A stretch of 64,000 nucleotides of DNA, from positions 62,001 to 126,000 of the forward strand of contig NZ_BMFD01000009.1 in assembly GCF_014637795.1 (NCBI RefSeq). Reading direction: 5' to 3'. Numbering within the stretch: position 1 is the first letter of the stretch; every line of letters starts with the position of its first letter. This document shows positions 32,805 to 42,015 of the stretch, piece by piece. The notes below the pieces were generated by a model. That model was not told where the DNA came from. It worked only from the letters and a program-made list of their open reading frames with translations, and searched no databases. Both the position numbers and the translations under genes were made by a program. The stretch comes from Belliella aquatica (GTDB lineage Bacteria; Bacteroidota; Bacteroidia; Cytophagales; Cyclobacteriaceae).

Positions 32805-35800
32805 TTAAAATTTAACATTTAACCCAACTGTGTAAACTGCAGGAATTGGATAGGTTTGTCTATCTATTCCATCAGCTACTTCAGGATTGAAACCATTGTA
32901 ACTAAACATTGTCAATGGTCTTTCTGCTGTGAAAGAGATTCTTGTTTCCGGCATAGGTAGCCCAAAAAGTAATTTGTCAATTACCGAATAAGCAACTCGT
33001 ACGTTTTGAATTCTAAAATAAGAACCATCTTCCACAAAGTAGGAGCTCATATTCTGATTCCATCCTTTTCTCAAACCTGCTGCAGAAGGGTATTTATTGG
33101 AAGTTCCTTCTCCACGCCATAAGTTATCTGCAAGCTCCGCATCGATGTTAGTATCATTGGTAAAAATGATTTCACCTCTTTTTCTATTGAGGATACTGAA
33201 TCCAGATTGTCCTTGAAATAGCGCTGAAAAATCCCAGTTCTTATATCTAAATCCAGCATTCAAACCATAAGTAAGCTCAGGTAAGAATGATCCTAAAACA
33301 GTTCTATCTAAATCATTGACAATACCATCTCCGTTCAAATCTCTAAATTTGAAATCACCTGGTTGAAAATTATTTTCTGCTATAAATTCTGGAGAATAAC
33401 CGCTGTTATCAATATCAGCTTGATTTTGGAAAACTCCGTCAACTTCATATCCGAAGAAAGCTCTAAATGGCTGTCCTACAATAGACCTCTGACGAAACTC
33501 AGCAGAGCCTCCATCCAAATACTCCGGTCCTCCCAAGCTTAAAACAGAATTTTTCAAAGTAGCGAGGTTACCAGAAACATAATAAGAGAAATTTTCAGTG
33601 ACTTGATCATCCCATCCTAAGGTAATTTCTAAACCTTGATTTCTAATCTGTCCCACACTTCTTCTTTCCAATGCTCTGAATACAGGAGGTATAATTTGGA
33701 CTGCTAGATTTCTTGTATCTCGAATAAAGTAATCTGCATCTAAAGACAATCTGTCATTTAAAAATCTTGCATTCACACCAATATTCGTCTCAACAGTTGT
33801 TTCCCATCTGTCTATCAAATCAAAAGTTGGGTTTAGTCTTCTCCCAAACAACAAAGCATTATTGATTGCAACACTGTTTTCTTGGAAAGTAGGTCTTCCA
33901 ACTGATGGGTTTATTGCATCATTCCCCAATTGACCCCAAGAAGCTCTAAATTTCAAGAAATCAACACCACTAACGTTAAAGAATTTCTCAGATGTCACTA
34001 CCCAACCTGCTCCAAAAGTTGCGAAATTACCCCACTTCTCCTGAAATTTATTATTCCCATCTCTTCTTAAAGTAGCGTAAAGTAAATATCTGTCATCATA
34101 GTTATAGGCAACTCTACCAAAATAAGAAAGGAAGTTTAATTTGGCTCCACCATCTCCGATTCCGTTTAAATTGAAATTTGTAGAATTCGACAAATACCAA
34201 AATTGCTCTTGGTCTCTATTTGGGTCTGGATTCAAACCTTGTCCAGCTGCAAAAAGTACCTCGTTGTATTCACTTCTGAAAGATTGACCTAAAACAGCTG
34301 TAAAGCTATGCTTGCCAAATCCGTCTGTGTAGGTAAAGAAATTATCTACTATTTGATTGTAAGCAGCAAAATTCCTTCTACTCATTCCTGACTGATTTTC
34401 AGTCACACCATCGTTATAGGAGAAATTCACACTTCTGGAATTGATTACATCGATACTGTAATTATATGCCGTTCTGAATTTCAATTTGTTAGGAATAATT
34501 TCAAAATCTGCATAGAAATTACCCATCACCTTCGCTACGTTGTTTCTGTTGTCCGAATAAAGCAAGCTATAGAAAGGATTTTGGTTTCCTCTATAGCCAA
34601 GCTGCTGGGCATTTGAAAGACCAAAAGGCTCAGCGGCTGTATTCAACTGATCATAAACAGGAAGGATCGGAACAGCAAAATATGATCTAAACCAAGCTCC
34701 GTTGTCTGCATTATATTGTCTCGCTGTACTGAGGTTGATATTTCCTCCTACAGAAAGCCAATCTCTTAAATCAGAATCCAATTTAACTCTAAAATTTAAC
34801 CTCTTATATTCATTTCTTGTGTCATTCAATAGACCTTGTTGTTCGAAGTAGCTCCCACCTATAGAATAACGTGTTCTATCACCTCCCCCATTGAAAGTAA
34901 GTGAGTGATTCTGAATAGATGCAGGACTCATGATTTGTGAATACCAATCTGTATTGACATTTGGTAAACTTGGATCAATTCTACTTCTTCCATAACGTTG
35001 TATAGCATTGTTTACAAAAGCAATGTCAGGTGCACTTCCTGTTTCATTTATATATCCCACAAATTGCTGGGCATTAGCCATTCTTAGGACGTTTTGTGGA
35101 TTTTGAATTCCCACATAACCATCATATATAATTTCAGCTTTTTGATTGTATTCACCCGATCTAGTTTCTATCAAAACTACTCCATTGGCTGCTCTCACAC
35201 CATAAATTGCGGCAGCAGAGGCATCCTTAAGGATTGAAATATTTTCGATGTCTCCAGGGTTGAGGAAATCTATATTATCAAAAAACATCCCATCAACCAC
35301 GTAAAGCGGCGCTCCTCCTCCTTCAAATGATCCAACACCCCTAACTCTTACAGTTGGTGATGCGCCTGGTGCACCGTTAGAAACAATTTGGACCCCTGCT
35401 ACCCGACCTTGTAATGATTGCATAGCTTGAGCATTAGGTGTCTTGACAATGTCCTCCGTTTTGACGGTTGAAATTGAAGATGTTAAATCTCTCTCCCTCT
35501 GTGTACCATATCCGATGACGACCACTTCATCCAAAGAGCTTTGGTCTTCTCGCATTTGAACATTTATAATATTGGAATTGCCAACTACAAAACTCTGCTT
35601 TTCAAAGCCAACAAAAGAAAAAACTAGCGTTTGCCCTTCTTCTACCGTAATGGAATATTTACCATCCATATCGGTGACTGCTCCTCTTGTTGTTCCTTCT
35701 ATCACTACAGTTACTCCAGCTAAAGGTTCCCCCAAAGGGTCAACTACAGTGCCTGAAATAGTGATTTCTTCTGCGATAGTAACCGCCTTGTTAAGACTTT

Positions 35801-36173
35801 TTCTATCTCTTTTGACATCAATACTATTGTTGATTTGGCGAAATGACAAAGAAGTCTGTCTCGCTACTTCAATCAAAAATGACTCAACGGTTCCTGAATT
35901 CTTTGAAATCAAAATTTCTGAATCAAGATTTATATTTTTCCTATCAAAAGAAAAAGAGTATGGAGTAAGAAGTTCTACTTGATTGAAGAATTGACCTAGA
36001 CTTTGACTCCCTTTGTTTACCTCAACGTTTACTTGATCAATTGGCTTGTATTGACCATTTGCGGCGCTTGCAAAAACAAAATTGAACGTCAATAACTGAA
36101 ATGCAAATCCATATATGAAATATTTGGAAAACATATAAATGACATTAGTTAAATTTTTTTTCATATTTTTCAT
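32805..36173 (-). CDS. susC: SusC/RagA TonB-linked outer membrane transporter with STN domain
   Basis: A 1122-aa TonB-dependent glycan importer. After the signal peptide (ending VFASA) come an STN signalling domain (about 45-118, SLGQFFNQVELLTPYSFSF), a CarboxypepD_reg-like domain (about 132-210, ISGTVVDPLGEPLAGVTVVI), the TonB box region LDEVVVIGYGTQ, a plug (APLYVVDGMFFDNI and ILKDASAAAIYGVRAANGVV) and a 22-strand-type barrel that ends in AVYTVGLNVKF. The STN domain is the part that contacts a FecR-type anti-sigma factor, matching the sigma/FecR genes upstream. Partner of the SusD lipoprotein 14 bp downstream. Confidence 0.96.
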   Translation of the reverse strand: MKNMKKNLTNVIYMFSKYFIYGFAFQLLTFNFVFASAANGQYKPIDQVNVEVNKGSQSLGQFFNQVELLTPYSFSFDRKNINLDSEILISKNSGTVESFLIEVARQTSLSFRQINNSIDVKRDRKSLNKAVTIAEEITISGTVVDPLGEPLAGVTVVIEGTTRGAVTDMDGKYSITVEEGQTLVFSFVGFEKQSFVVGNSNIINVQMREDQSSLDEVVVIGYGTQRERDLTSSISTVKTEDIVKTPNAQAMQSLQGRVAGVQIVSNGAPGASPTVRVRGVGSFEGGGAPLYVVDGMFFDNIDFLNPGDIENISILKDASAAAIYGVRAANGVVLIETRSGEYNQKAEIIYDGYVGIQNPQNVLRMANAQQFVGYINETGSAPDIAFVNNAIQRYGRSRIDPSLPNVNTDWYSQIMSPASIQNHSLTFNGGGDRTRYSIGGSYFEQQGLLNDTRNEYKRLNFRVKLDSDLRDWLSVGGNINLSTARQYNADNGAWFRSYFAVPILPVYDQLNTAAEPFGLSNAQQLGYRGNQNPFYSLLYSDNRNNVAKVMGNFYADFEIIPNKLKFRTAYNYSIDVINSRSVNFSYNDGVTENQSGMSRRNFAAYNQIVDNFFTYTDGFGKHSFTAVLGQSFRSEYNEVLFAAGQGLNPDPNRDQEQFWYLSNSTNFNLNGIGDGGAKLNFLSYFGRVAYNYDDRYLLYATLRRDGNNKFQEKWGNFATFGAGWVVTSEKFFNVSGVDFLKFRASWGQLGNDAINPSVGRPTFQENSVAINNALLFGRRLNPTFDLIDRWETTVETNIGVNARFLNDRLSLDADYFIRDTRNLAVQIIPPVFRALERRSVGQIRNQGLEITLGWDDQVTENFSYYVSGNLATLKNSVLSLGGPEYLDGGSAEFRQRSIVGQPFRAFFGYEVDGVFQNQADIDNSGYSPEFIAENNFQPGDFKFRDLNGDGIVNDLDRTVLGSFLPELTYGLNAGFRYKNWDFSALFQGQSGFSILNRKRGEIIFTNDTNIDAELADNLWRGEGTSNKYPSAAGLRKGWNQNMSSYFVEDGSYFRIQNVRVAYSVIDKLLFGLPMPETRISFTAERPLTMFSYNGFNPEVADGIDRQTYPIPAVYTVGLNVKF

Positions 36174-36255
36174 GGTTTATTGAATTGAACGATTCGATAG
36201 CTAGGTCTGATGATGATTCCATTCCCCAATGTTTTTTGTCATCAAAACCTAAACT

Positions 36256-36286
36256 AGGCCGGTAGATATTCATTATCTATTGGCCT
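36256..36286 (-). promoter_or_regulatory. Hairpin in the susC leader
   Basis: A 13-bp stem with two G-T wobbles (aggccggtagata/tatctattggcct) lies between the fecR and susC genes. The T-run on the minus strand is poor, so an attenuator or mRNA-stabilising leader structure is as likely as a terminator. Confidence 0.4.
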
Positions 36287-36319
36287 TCTTTTTACTCTTG
36301 GTGTATCTTTATCATAGTT

Positions 36320-37339
36320 CTAAAATTTAATTTTCACTTGTTTTTCTTTTATTTCAAACTCAAAATCCTCAACATACGACATGCTTTTAAGCACCAACTC
36401 TAGTGATTGATTTTTGTACTCTCCTGAAAAATTCCATTTCACATTCTTCGTGTTTTCAAAGGAAAATTCAACGCCATACCACTCTATCAATTTCTGGATG
36501 ACTTCATCGAAAGTATTATTCTCAAAAACAAGCTTGCCCTCTTTCCAAGCAATCTCACTTTCTATTTCGAAATTTCTAATTTCAAAATTTTTAGAAGTCT
36601 TGTTAATTAAGATTTGCTCGGTCGGTTGAAGAATTTTATTTTCTATGTTTAATTCCATGTCTTCAATAGCTACAATTCCAGTTATTAAAGATATTTTTAG
36701 TTTGTCTTTTGATTTACTGTTGATATTAAATGATGTCCCTATAGCTGTGGTTATACTATTATTCGTTATGACTTTAAATGGCTTATTTTCATCTTTTGCA
36801 ACTTCAAAATAGCCTTCTCCGATCAACTCCACTGTTCTTGTCGAATCATCAAAAAGCGAAGGAAAAGCTAATTTGCTGTTTGAATTCAACCAAACTCGCG
36901 TCCCATCAGGCAGTGCAAAACTAAGCTTCTCTCCAAGGCCTGCAGCTTTTTCAAGATAGGCAATGTTGCTTTTTACTGGTATCTCTTCATTCCTAGGATA
37001 GAAATACCAAGACAACAAAATCCCAAGAACAAAAACTGCCGCTACTTTAAATAATATGCGGACGTCAAATAGGGATTTCTCCTTGATGACTATTTGATTC
37101 TTGTCCGAATAAGCAGTTTCTTTCAAAATCTCAGACAAGATTTGATTTTCCAATTCTTTACTCGGAGCTTTGTTTTCAAACTTGATCCCCCTTACCAACT
37201 CTCTTGCCTCTGTCAAAGCCTGCAAAGACTCTGGGTTTGCTTCCAACCAATTTTTCCAATAAATCTCTAGGTCTTCATCTGATGATTTTACCCAGCGGAT
37301 AAATTCCGGATTCATTAAAAAAAACTCTCTTGTATACAT
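36320..37339 (-). CDS. FecR-type anti-sigma factor
   Basis: A 339-aa inner-membrane anti-sigma factor. The cytoplasmic N terminus (about 1-90) begins with FIRWVKSSDEDLEIYWKNWL, the usual sigma-binding region. One TM segment (about 92-112, LFKVAAVFVLGILLSWYFYP) is followed by the FecR domain (about 135-235, KLSFALPDGTRVWLNSNSKL and VELIGEGYFEVAKDENKPF) and a C-terminal STN-binding-type domain (NNTFDEVIQKLIEWYGVEF). It should hold the sigma factor until the SusC STN domain signals substrate. Two start codons, 24 bp apart, are possible (37339 and 37315). Confidence 0.93.
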   Translation of the reverse strand: MYTREFFLMNPEFIRWVKSSDEDLEIYWKNWLEANPESLQALTEARELVRGIKFENKAPSKELENQILSEILKETAYSDKNQIVIKEKSLFDVRILFKVAAVFVLGILLSWYFYPRNEEIPVKSNIAYLEKAAGLGEKLSFALPDGTRVWLNSNSKLAFPSLFDDSTRTVELIGEGYFEVAKDENKPFKVITNNSITTAIGTSFNINSKSKDKLKISLITGIVAIEDMELNIENKILQPTEQILINKTSKNFEIRNFEIESEIAWKEGKLVFENNTFDEVIQKLIEWYGVEFSFENTKNVKWNFSGEYKNQSLELVLKSMSYVEDFEFEIKEKQVKIKF

Positions 37340-37380
37340 GTATGATGTGTGTTAATTACTTTAAAAAAGCCCCTTTTAAG

Positions 37381-37410
37381 TGTAAAGACAAAAATGTATG
37401 AAATGACACC
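37381..37410 (-). promoter_or_regulatory. Candidate ECF sigma promoter before fecR
   Basis: On the minus strand GGTGTCATTTC is followed, after about ten bases, by TTTGTCTTTACA, resembling ECF promoters with a CGTC-like -10 motif. It lies about 40 bp before the fecR start and would let the locus sigma factor drive fecR-susCD and the enzymes. The match was made by eye only. Confidence 0.35.
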
Positions 37411-37609
37411 ATCGTTTTTGAAAAAAAAATTTATAACAGGGTTACAGTAATGACGCAGTTATGAAAATTCATGTTCTCAGAGATGCGTTTAAAATGATTA
37501 AGTATAGAAATACAAAAGCATCCTCAGCTCCAAAGAGAGTACTTAGTTAAATTAAATGGGTTCTGATAAAAAATAATATGCTTAAAATTTCAAATAGGAT
37601 TAACCTTTT

Positions 37610-38212
37610 TCACAAAATATTCCTCAAAAAAGCTAAGGATCTATAAATCAAATTTCTTACTGATTTGATATTGTCTAAGTTCATAATCTCTTGGATTTCT
37701 TTATAGGTCATCCCTTCATAAAAATAATAATAGACAACCTCTTTTTTCCGTGGACTTAGCTGTTGAATCGCTTTTGTTAGTTTTTTTGACTTTTCCTCAT
37801 CAATTTGTCTGTTGATCAACAACTCCTCTGGAGAAAAACTAAAATCGAAAAAATAATTAGAATCAATATGTTCCAAATTTGAATACCACTTTTTTTCCTC
37901 TTTAATCAACTTTCTTTTAATACACTTAAAAAGGTAGAACTTTATAGAAGTGGTTTGTCCTAATTTTAATCTGTTTTTTCTCAGTTCAATAAATAAATCT
38001 TGAATTGCATCTTTCACCATAGCTTCAGAATTGCAAATTTTGAATCCATATGCAAATAGATTATCAAAATGCATCTGATAAATAGAAATAAAAGCAGATT
38101 CATTTCCCATTCTAAAAGCATCCCAAATGTCAGAGTCGGATGTTTTGCTTACAGATGGTGAATCGTTTGCTGGAAAAATATTGTAATAATAGGGTTTATT
38201 TTCATTTACCAT
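37610..38212 (-). CDS. ECF RNA polymerase sigma factor (FecI-like)
   Basis: A 200-aa ECF sigma-70 factor. Region 2 is at about residues 35-100 (NLFAYGFKICNSEAMVKDAI and DLFIELRKNR). Region 4 is at about 140-200 (LSPRKKEVVYYYFYEGMTYKEI and the helix KSVRNLIYRSLAFLR). No C-terminal extension. The gene lies 270 bp upstream of fecR, so the two may be separately transcribed. Its regulon should include the downstream susCD locus. It is divergent from the YfcC-type transporter gene. Confidence 0.93.
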   Translation of the reverse strand: MVNENKPYYYNIFPANDSPSVSKTSDSDIWDAFRMGNESAFISIYQMHFDNLFAYGFKICNSEAMVKDAIQDLFIELRKNRLKLGQTTSIKFYLFKCIKRKLIKEEKKWYSNLEHIDSNYFFDFSFSPEELLINRQIDEEKSKKLTKAIQQLSPRKKEVVYYYFYEGMTYKEIQEIMNLDNIKSVRNLIYRSLAFLRNIL

Positions 38213-38330
38213 AATCTTGGGGATTATAACAAATTTAATTTTGAATAAAATTAGTCATTTAATTTATAATTTGAGACCATAAGACATTAAAACAATTAAT
38301 TTTAAGGATCATTTGTTCCTTTCCCAAGCT

Positions 38331-39662
38331 ATGAAACTTTCATTTCCACACCCTATGATTATTATGCTGGCCTTTGTTGGTTTGGCAACTATACTTACCT
38401 ATATCATCCCTGCTGGCTCTTTTGATAGGATATTGGATGAGGGGACGGATAGGGAGATCGTCGTGGAAGGAAGTTTCAAATATGTTGAAAAATCTCCCGT
38501 AAGTATAGGAAAGGCTTTTTTAAATGTACCTGAAGGAATTATAGAAGGTGCCGAAGTGGTGGTATTGATTCTGATTATTGGCGGAGCATTTTATGTAGTG
38601 GATAAAACAGGGGCATTTCAAGCTGGATTGGAAAGCTTAATCTTTCGTTTCGATAAAGCCAAGGCTGGACTCCTTGCGATTGTGGGAGTTCTCTTCGGTA
38701 CTGCAGGAGCACTTAATGGACTACAAGAAGAGATCATTGCTATGGTGCCCGTTTTGATGATCTTGACAAAAAGAATTGGCTATACCAAAATTGCTGGAGT
38801 TGCAATTAGTTTAGGGGCAGCTTTGATAGGCGGATCTTTTGGACCCTCCAATCCATTTTCAGTAATCATTGCACAAAAAGTTGCTGAAGTACCTGTTTTC
38901 TCTGGAGGTATGTATAGAATGGTTTTCCTAAATTTAGCATTGAGTTTTTGGATCATCTACATCATCCGAACAGGAAAAGATCAAAACAACCTTGAACCAA
39001 TAAAAAGTGATAAGCCAGCAAAATTATCGAATTCTCATAGCATTATACTTTTACTTGTTGCTTTGACATTTACAGTTATGATCTATGGCTTGACCAATTG
39101 GGAATGGGACTACAATGAAATGTCTGCAATCTTCTTCGCAATGGGTTTAGCCGCAGGTATTATTGGTAAATTAGGAATCAATGGGACAGCTCGTGCCTAT
39201 TCCGAGGGATTTGCAGAGTTGGTTTTTGCAGGGATTATTGTGGGACTTGCTAGGAGTATTTATCTCGTCCTTCAAGAGGGTCAAATCATTGACACGGTTA
39301 TCTATGGTTTATTTAATCCATTAGAAAATTTACCACTCGCACTTTCAGCATTTGGTATGATGCTCGCTCAAGCTATTTTACATATACCTGTTCCAAGTAC
39401 TTCGGGACAAGCAGTTTTGACTATGCCACTGTTGACCCCCATTGCAGATTTGATCGGAATATCGAGACAGGTCGTTGTATTAGCATATCAATACGGCGCT
39501 GGAATCATGGATATGGTCACCCCGAGTAATGGAGGCTTGATGGCGATTTTGGCAGCAGCAGGGATTTCTTACAAGGAGTGGATTCAATATGCTTGGAAGC
39601 CAATCTTGGTACTTTTTATTATCGCCTCGACGTCAGTCATCCTCGGTATTTACCTCTTATAA
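38331..39662 (+). CDS. YfcC family inner-membrane transporter
   Basis: A 444-aa polytopic membrane protein with about 11-12 hydrophobic segments. Family features are the opening FPHPMIIMLAFVGLATILTY and IIPAGSF, FGTAGALNGLQEEIIAMVP, ALIGGSFGPSNPFSVIIAQK and, near the C terminus, HIPVPSTSGQAVLTMPLLTP with QYGAGIMDMVTPSNGG. YfcC proteins belong to the C4-dicarboxylate/ion-transporter group and are often described as amino-acid or basic-amino-acid carriers; the substrate is unproven. The ATG at 38331 was chosen over an in-frame TTG at 38313. It is divergent from the sigma factor gene and not obviously part of the glucan locus. Confidence 0.85.
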   Translation: MKLSFPHPMIIMLAFVGLATILTYIIPAGSFDRILDEGTDREIVVEGSFKYVEKSPVSIGKAFLNVPEGIIEGAEVVVLILIIGGAFYVVDKTGAFQAGLESLIFRFDKAKAGLLAIVGVLFGTAGALNGLQEEIIAMVPVLMILTKRIGYTKIAGVAISLGAALIGGSFGPSNPFSVIIAQKVAEVPVFSGGMYRMVFLNLALSFWIIYIIRTGKDQNNLEPIKSDKPAKLSNSHSIILLLVALTFTVMIYGLTNWEWDYNEMSAIFFAMGLAAGIIGKLGINGTARAYSEGFAELVFAGIIVGLARSIYLVLQEGQIIDTVIYGLFNPLENLPLALSAFGMMLAQAILHIPVPSTSGQAVLTMPLLTPIADLIGISRQVVVLAYQYGAGIMDMVTPSNGGLMAILAAAGISYKEWIQYAWKPILVLFIIASTSVILGIYLL

Positions 39663-39682
39663 GTACTTGAATATTTAGTATT

Positions 39683-39690
39683 TATATTTG
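39683..39690 (+). promoter_or_regulatory. Candidate -7 box of the patatin/AKR operon
   Basis: TATATTTG matches TAnnTTTG exactly, 60 bp before the patatin ATG. No convincing -33 box lies at the standard distance. Confidence 0.4.
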
Positions 39691-39750
39691 TTTTTACTAA
39701 CTTTAAGGAGGTTCTAATTATATTTTCTAACCTAAATAAATTTTTAAGAA

Positions 39751-40785
39751 ATGAAACAAGTAGCCATACTATCCATCGATGGAGGTGGAATCAGAGGGAT
39801 AATCCCAGGAACAATTTTAGAATTGATTGAAGAAAAAATCCAAGAAAAAACCCAAAATCCACAAGCTCGAGTTGTGGATTACATTGATTTTGTCGCTGGT
39901 ACCAGCACGGGAGGAATTTTGGGTTGTGGAATGCTTATGCCTGATGAAATTGATCCGACAAGGCCCAAATTTACCATGAAAGAAGTAGTCAACCTTTACC
40001 TTGAAAATGGTCAATCTATCTTCAGCAAATCACTTGGGCACAAATTAAAATCTGTTTTTGGAATTCGAGAAGAAAAATATCCAAATACAAATTTGAAAAA
40101 AGCTTTACAAACTTATTTTGGTGATGTGTATTTAAGTGAATTGATGAAGCCGTGTCTTTTTACTTCATATGACATAGAAAGTAGGAAAGCAAAGTTTTTC
40201 AAACATGGATACGCATGCCAAGATGAAACACATGATTTTTATGTCAAGGATCTTGCCTTGGCCACAGCTGCTGCTCCTACTTATTTTGAAGCAGCATTAA
40301 TCCAATCCAGATTTGGCTCAAAATATCCATTGATAGACGGCGGTGTTTTTGCGAATAATCCTGCAATGTGTGCTTATGCAGAAGCTAGAAAATGTACTTT
40401 TGGAGATATTGTTAATCCAACATCTAAAAATATGTTGATGCTGTCTCTTGGAACTGGTTCTGTCAAAGAAGAAATCCCATACAGCAAAGCAAAGAATTTT
40501 GGACTAGCACAATGGATAAAACCTCTTATTGACGTCATGATGTCTGGGAATTCTGAGACGGTTTCGCATCAACTAGAATGGCTTTTTGATGCAGGTAATA
40601 ATAATGAAGGATTCATCCGAATTGAACCTGAACTGATTCACGCAAAACCTACCATGGATGACGCTAGCAAATCAAATATGAAAGCGCTGAGAGAAGATGC
40701 TATCCGATATGTCAAAGATAATTCCATGAAAATCAATAATCTTGTAGATAAACTTATCAAAAATCAATCTTATGAAGATCAATGA
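39751..40785 (+). CDS. Patatin-like phospholipase
   Basis: A 344-aa cytoplasmic lipid acyl hydrolase. It shows the oxyanion-hole motif DGGGIRG (10-16), the nucleophile elbow GTSTGG with S52, and the dyad aspartate in DGGVFANNP. It uses a Ser-Asp dyad to release fatty acids from phospholipids. No signal peptide, so it acts on inner leaflets or internal substrates. There is no CD-NTase-like cyclase or other anti-phage gene nearby, so a role as a CBASS effector is not supported. The gene overlaps the aldo/keto reductase gene by 14 bp. Confidence 0.9.
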   Translation: MKQVAILSIDGGGIRGIIPGTILELIEEKIQEKTQNPQARVVDYIDFVAGTSTGGILGCGMLMPDEIDPTRPKFTMKEVVNLYLENGQSIFSKSLGHKLKSVFGIREEKYPNTNLKKALQTYFGDVYLSELMKPCLFTSYDIESRKAKFFKHGYACQDETHDFYVKDLALATAAAPTYFEAALIQSRFGSKYPLIDGGVFANNPAMCAYAEARKCTFGDIVNPTSKNMLMLSLGTGSVKEEIPYSKAKNFGLAQWIKPLIDVMMSGNSETVSHQLEWLFDAGNNNEGFIRIEPELIHAKPTMDDASKSNMKALREDAIRYVKDNSMKINNLVDKLIKNQSYEDQ

Positions 40786-41791
40786 TCTTGAACCTTTAAT
40801 CCCATACCATCCAGCCAACTCAAGATATGAAAATATGTCATACAGAAGAACTGGAAATAGTGGTCTATTACTTCCTGAGATTTCCCTTGGTCTTTGGCAT
40901 AACTTTGGGCACAATGCTGATTTCACCAGTGCCAGAAAAATACTTCGTCAAGCATTTGATTTAGGAATTACCCATTTTGATCTAGCTAATAATTATGGAC
41001 CTCCTTATGGTTCTGCAGAAGAGACTTTTGGCAGAATTATGAAAAAGGATTTTGAAATGTATCGAGATGAATTAATTATTTCTACCAAAGCAGGTTGGGA
41101 TATGTGGCCTGGTCCTTATGGGAATTTTGGCTCCAAAAAATATCTTATTGCCTCACTCGATCAAAGTTTAAAAAGAATGGGTTTAGACTATGTAGATATT
41201 TTTTATCATCACCGTCCTGATCCAGACACTCCATTGGAGGAAACAATGGGTGCGCTAGACCAGATTGTGAAACAAGGAAAAGCACTCTACGTCGGAATAT
41301 CCCAATATAGTGCTGAAGATACACTTAAGGCTTCCAAGATTTTGCGAAGTCTGGGAACACCTTGTTTGATTCATCAGCCGAGATACAGCATGATGGATCG
41401 ATGGGCTGAAGGTGGCCTTTTAGACACTTTAGAAAATGAAGGGATTGGCGCAATTGCTTTCTCTCCTCTAGAACAGGGGATTTTGACAAATAAATACCTG
41501 AAAGGAATTCCCGAAGATAGCAGAATTGCTAAAGATGGAAGGTATATACAAGAAGACAAAATTACCCCAAAGCTCATCAGTAAAATCGAGGCTTTAAATA
41601 ATCTCGCTTTAAAAAGAGATCAATCATTAGCCCAGATGGCAATTTCTTGGCTCCTCAAAGATACGAGAATTACTTCTGTCCTAGTGGGGGTCAGCAAAGC
41701 AAGCCAACTTAAAGACAATGTGGGAGCCTTGTTAAATACTAATTTTTCGAGTGAGGAGATTCAAGCAATTGATAAGATTCTTGAAAAATGA
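40772..41791 (+). CDS. Aldo/keto reductase (YghZ-like)
   Basis: A 339-aa NADPH-dependent oxidoreductase. The catalytic tetrad is visible: Asp and Tyr in HFDLANNYGPPYGSAE, Lys in IISTKAGWDMW and His in DIFYHHRPDPDTP. The sequence resembles E. coli YghZ (L-glyceraldehyde 3-phosphate reductase), including the start motif YRRTGNSGLLLPEISLGLW and the WDMWPGPYG segment. A role in detoxifying reactive aldehydes is likely. The start overlaps the patatin gene end by 14 bp, so translational coupling is expected. Confidence 0.92.
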   Translation: MKINDLEPLIPYHPANSRYENMSYRRTGNSGLLLPEISLGLWHNFGHNADFTSARKILRQAFDLGITHFDLANNYGPPYGSAEETFGRIMKKDFEMYRDELIISTKAGWDMWPGPYGNFGSKKYLIASLDQSLKRMGLDYVDIFYHHRPDPDTPLEETMGALDQIVKQGKALYVGISQYSAEDTLKASKILRSLGTPCLIHQPRYSMMDRWAEGGLLDTLENEGIGAIAFSPLEQGILTNKYLKGIPEDSRIAKDGRYIQEDKITPKLISKIEALNNLALKRDQSLAQMAISWLLKDTRITSVLVGVSKASQLKDNVGALLNTNFSSEEIQAIDKILEK

Positions 41792-41804
41792 ACCATTAAA
41801 AAAA

Positions 41805-41836
41805 TAGCCTCTCAAATTTTGAGGGGCTAATTATTT
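41805..41836 (+). terminator. Terminator of the patatin/AKR operon
   Basis: A 12-bp stem (tagcctctcaaa/ttttgaggggcta, with imperfections) is followed by a short A/T-rich run. Confidence 0.65.
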
Positions 41837-41857
41837 AAAGTCATCCTTCCGATTATC

Positions 41858-42015
41858 TAATATGATTATCCGCAATGACACCAGTATGTGAATATTTCAC
41901 TTATAATTATGCGAATAATCGCTTACAGTCAATAGTCAACTGACCACAGCTGATTGAAATGAACTTCATACAATATAATAAATGGCTACTGGTGCAAAAG
42001 CGGATATACATATTA
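41858..42015. mobile_element. MITE-like element, copy B (158 bp, TIR 29 bp)
   Basis: The 29-bp ends are inverted repeats (41858-41886 and 41987-42015) with 23 of 29 positions identical: TAATATG, then TATCCGC, then CACCAGTA. The element has no coding capacity. The left end matches the right end of the copy at 56517-56692 at 26 of 29 positions, and the interior near that end also matches (for example TTATTCGCA). It lies between convergent genes. Its last three bases are the stop codon of the minus-strand gene at 42013. No target-site duplication is clear. Confidence 0.75.

Noticed and set aside
39705-39711. AAGGAGG, a perfect Shine-Dalgarno sequence
   Set aside because: It lies about 40 bp before the patatin ATG, far outside ribosome-binding distance, and Bacteroidota rarely use Shine-Dalgarno pairing. 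No ORF starts near it.
39751-41791. Patatin next to another enzyme as a CBASS-type defence effector
   Set aside because: No CD-NTase cyclase, Cap2/Cap3 or other defence gene is adjacent; the overlapping partner is an ordinary aldo/keto reductase.
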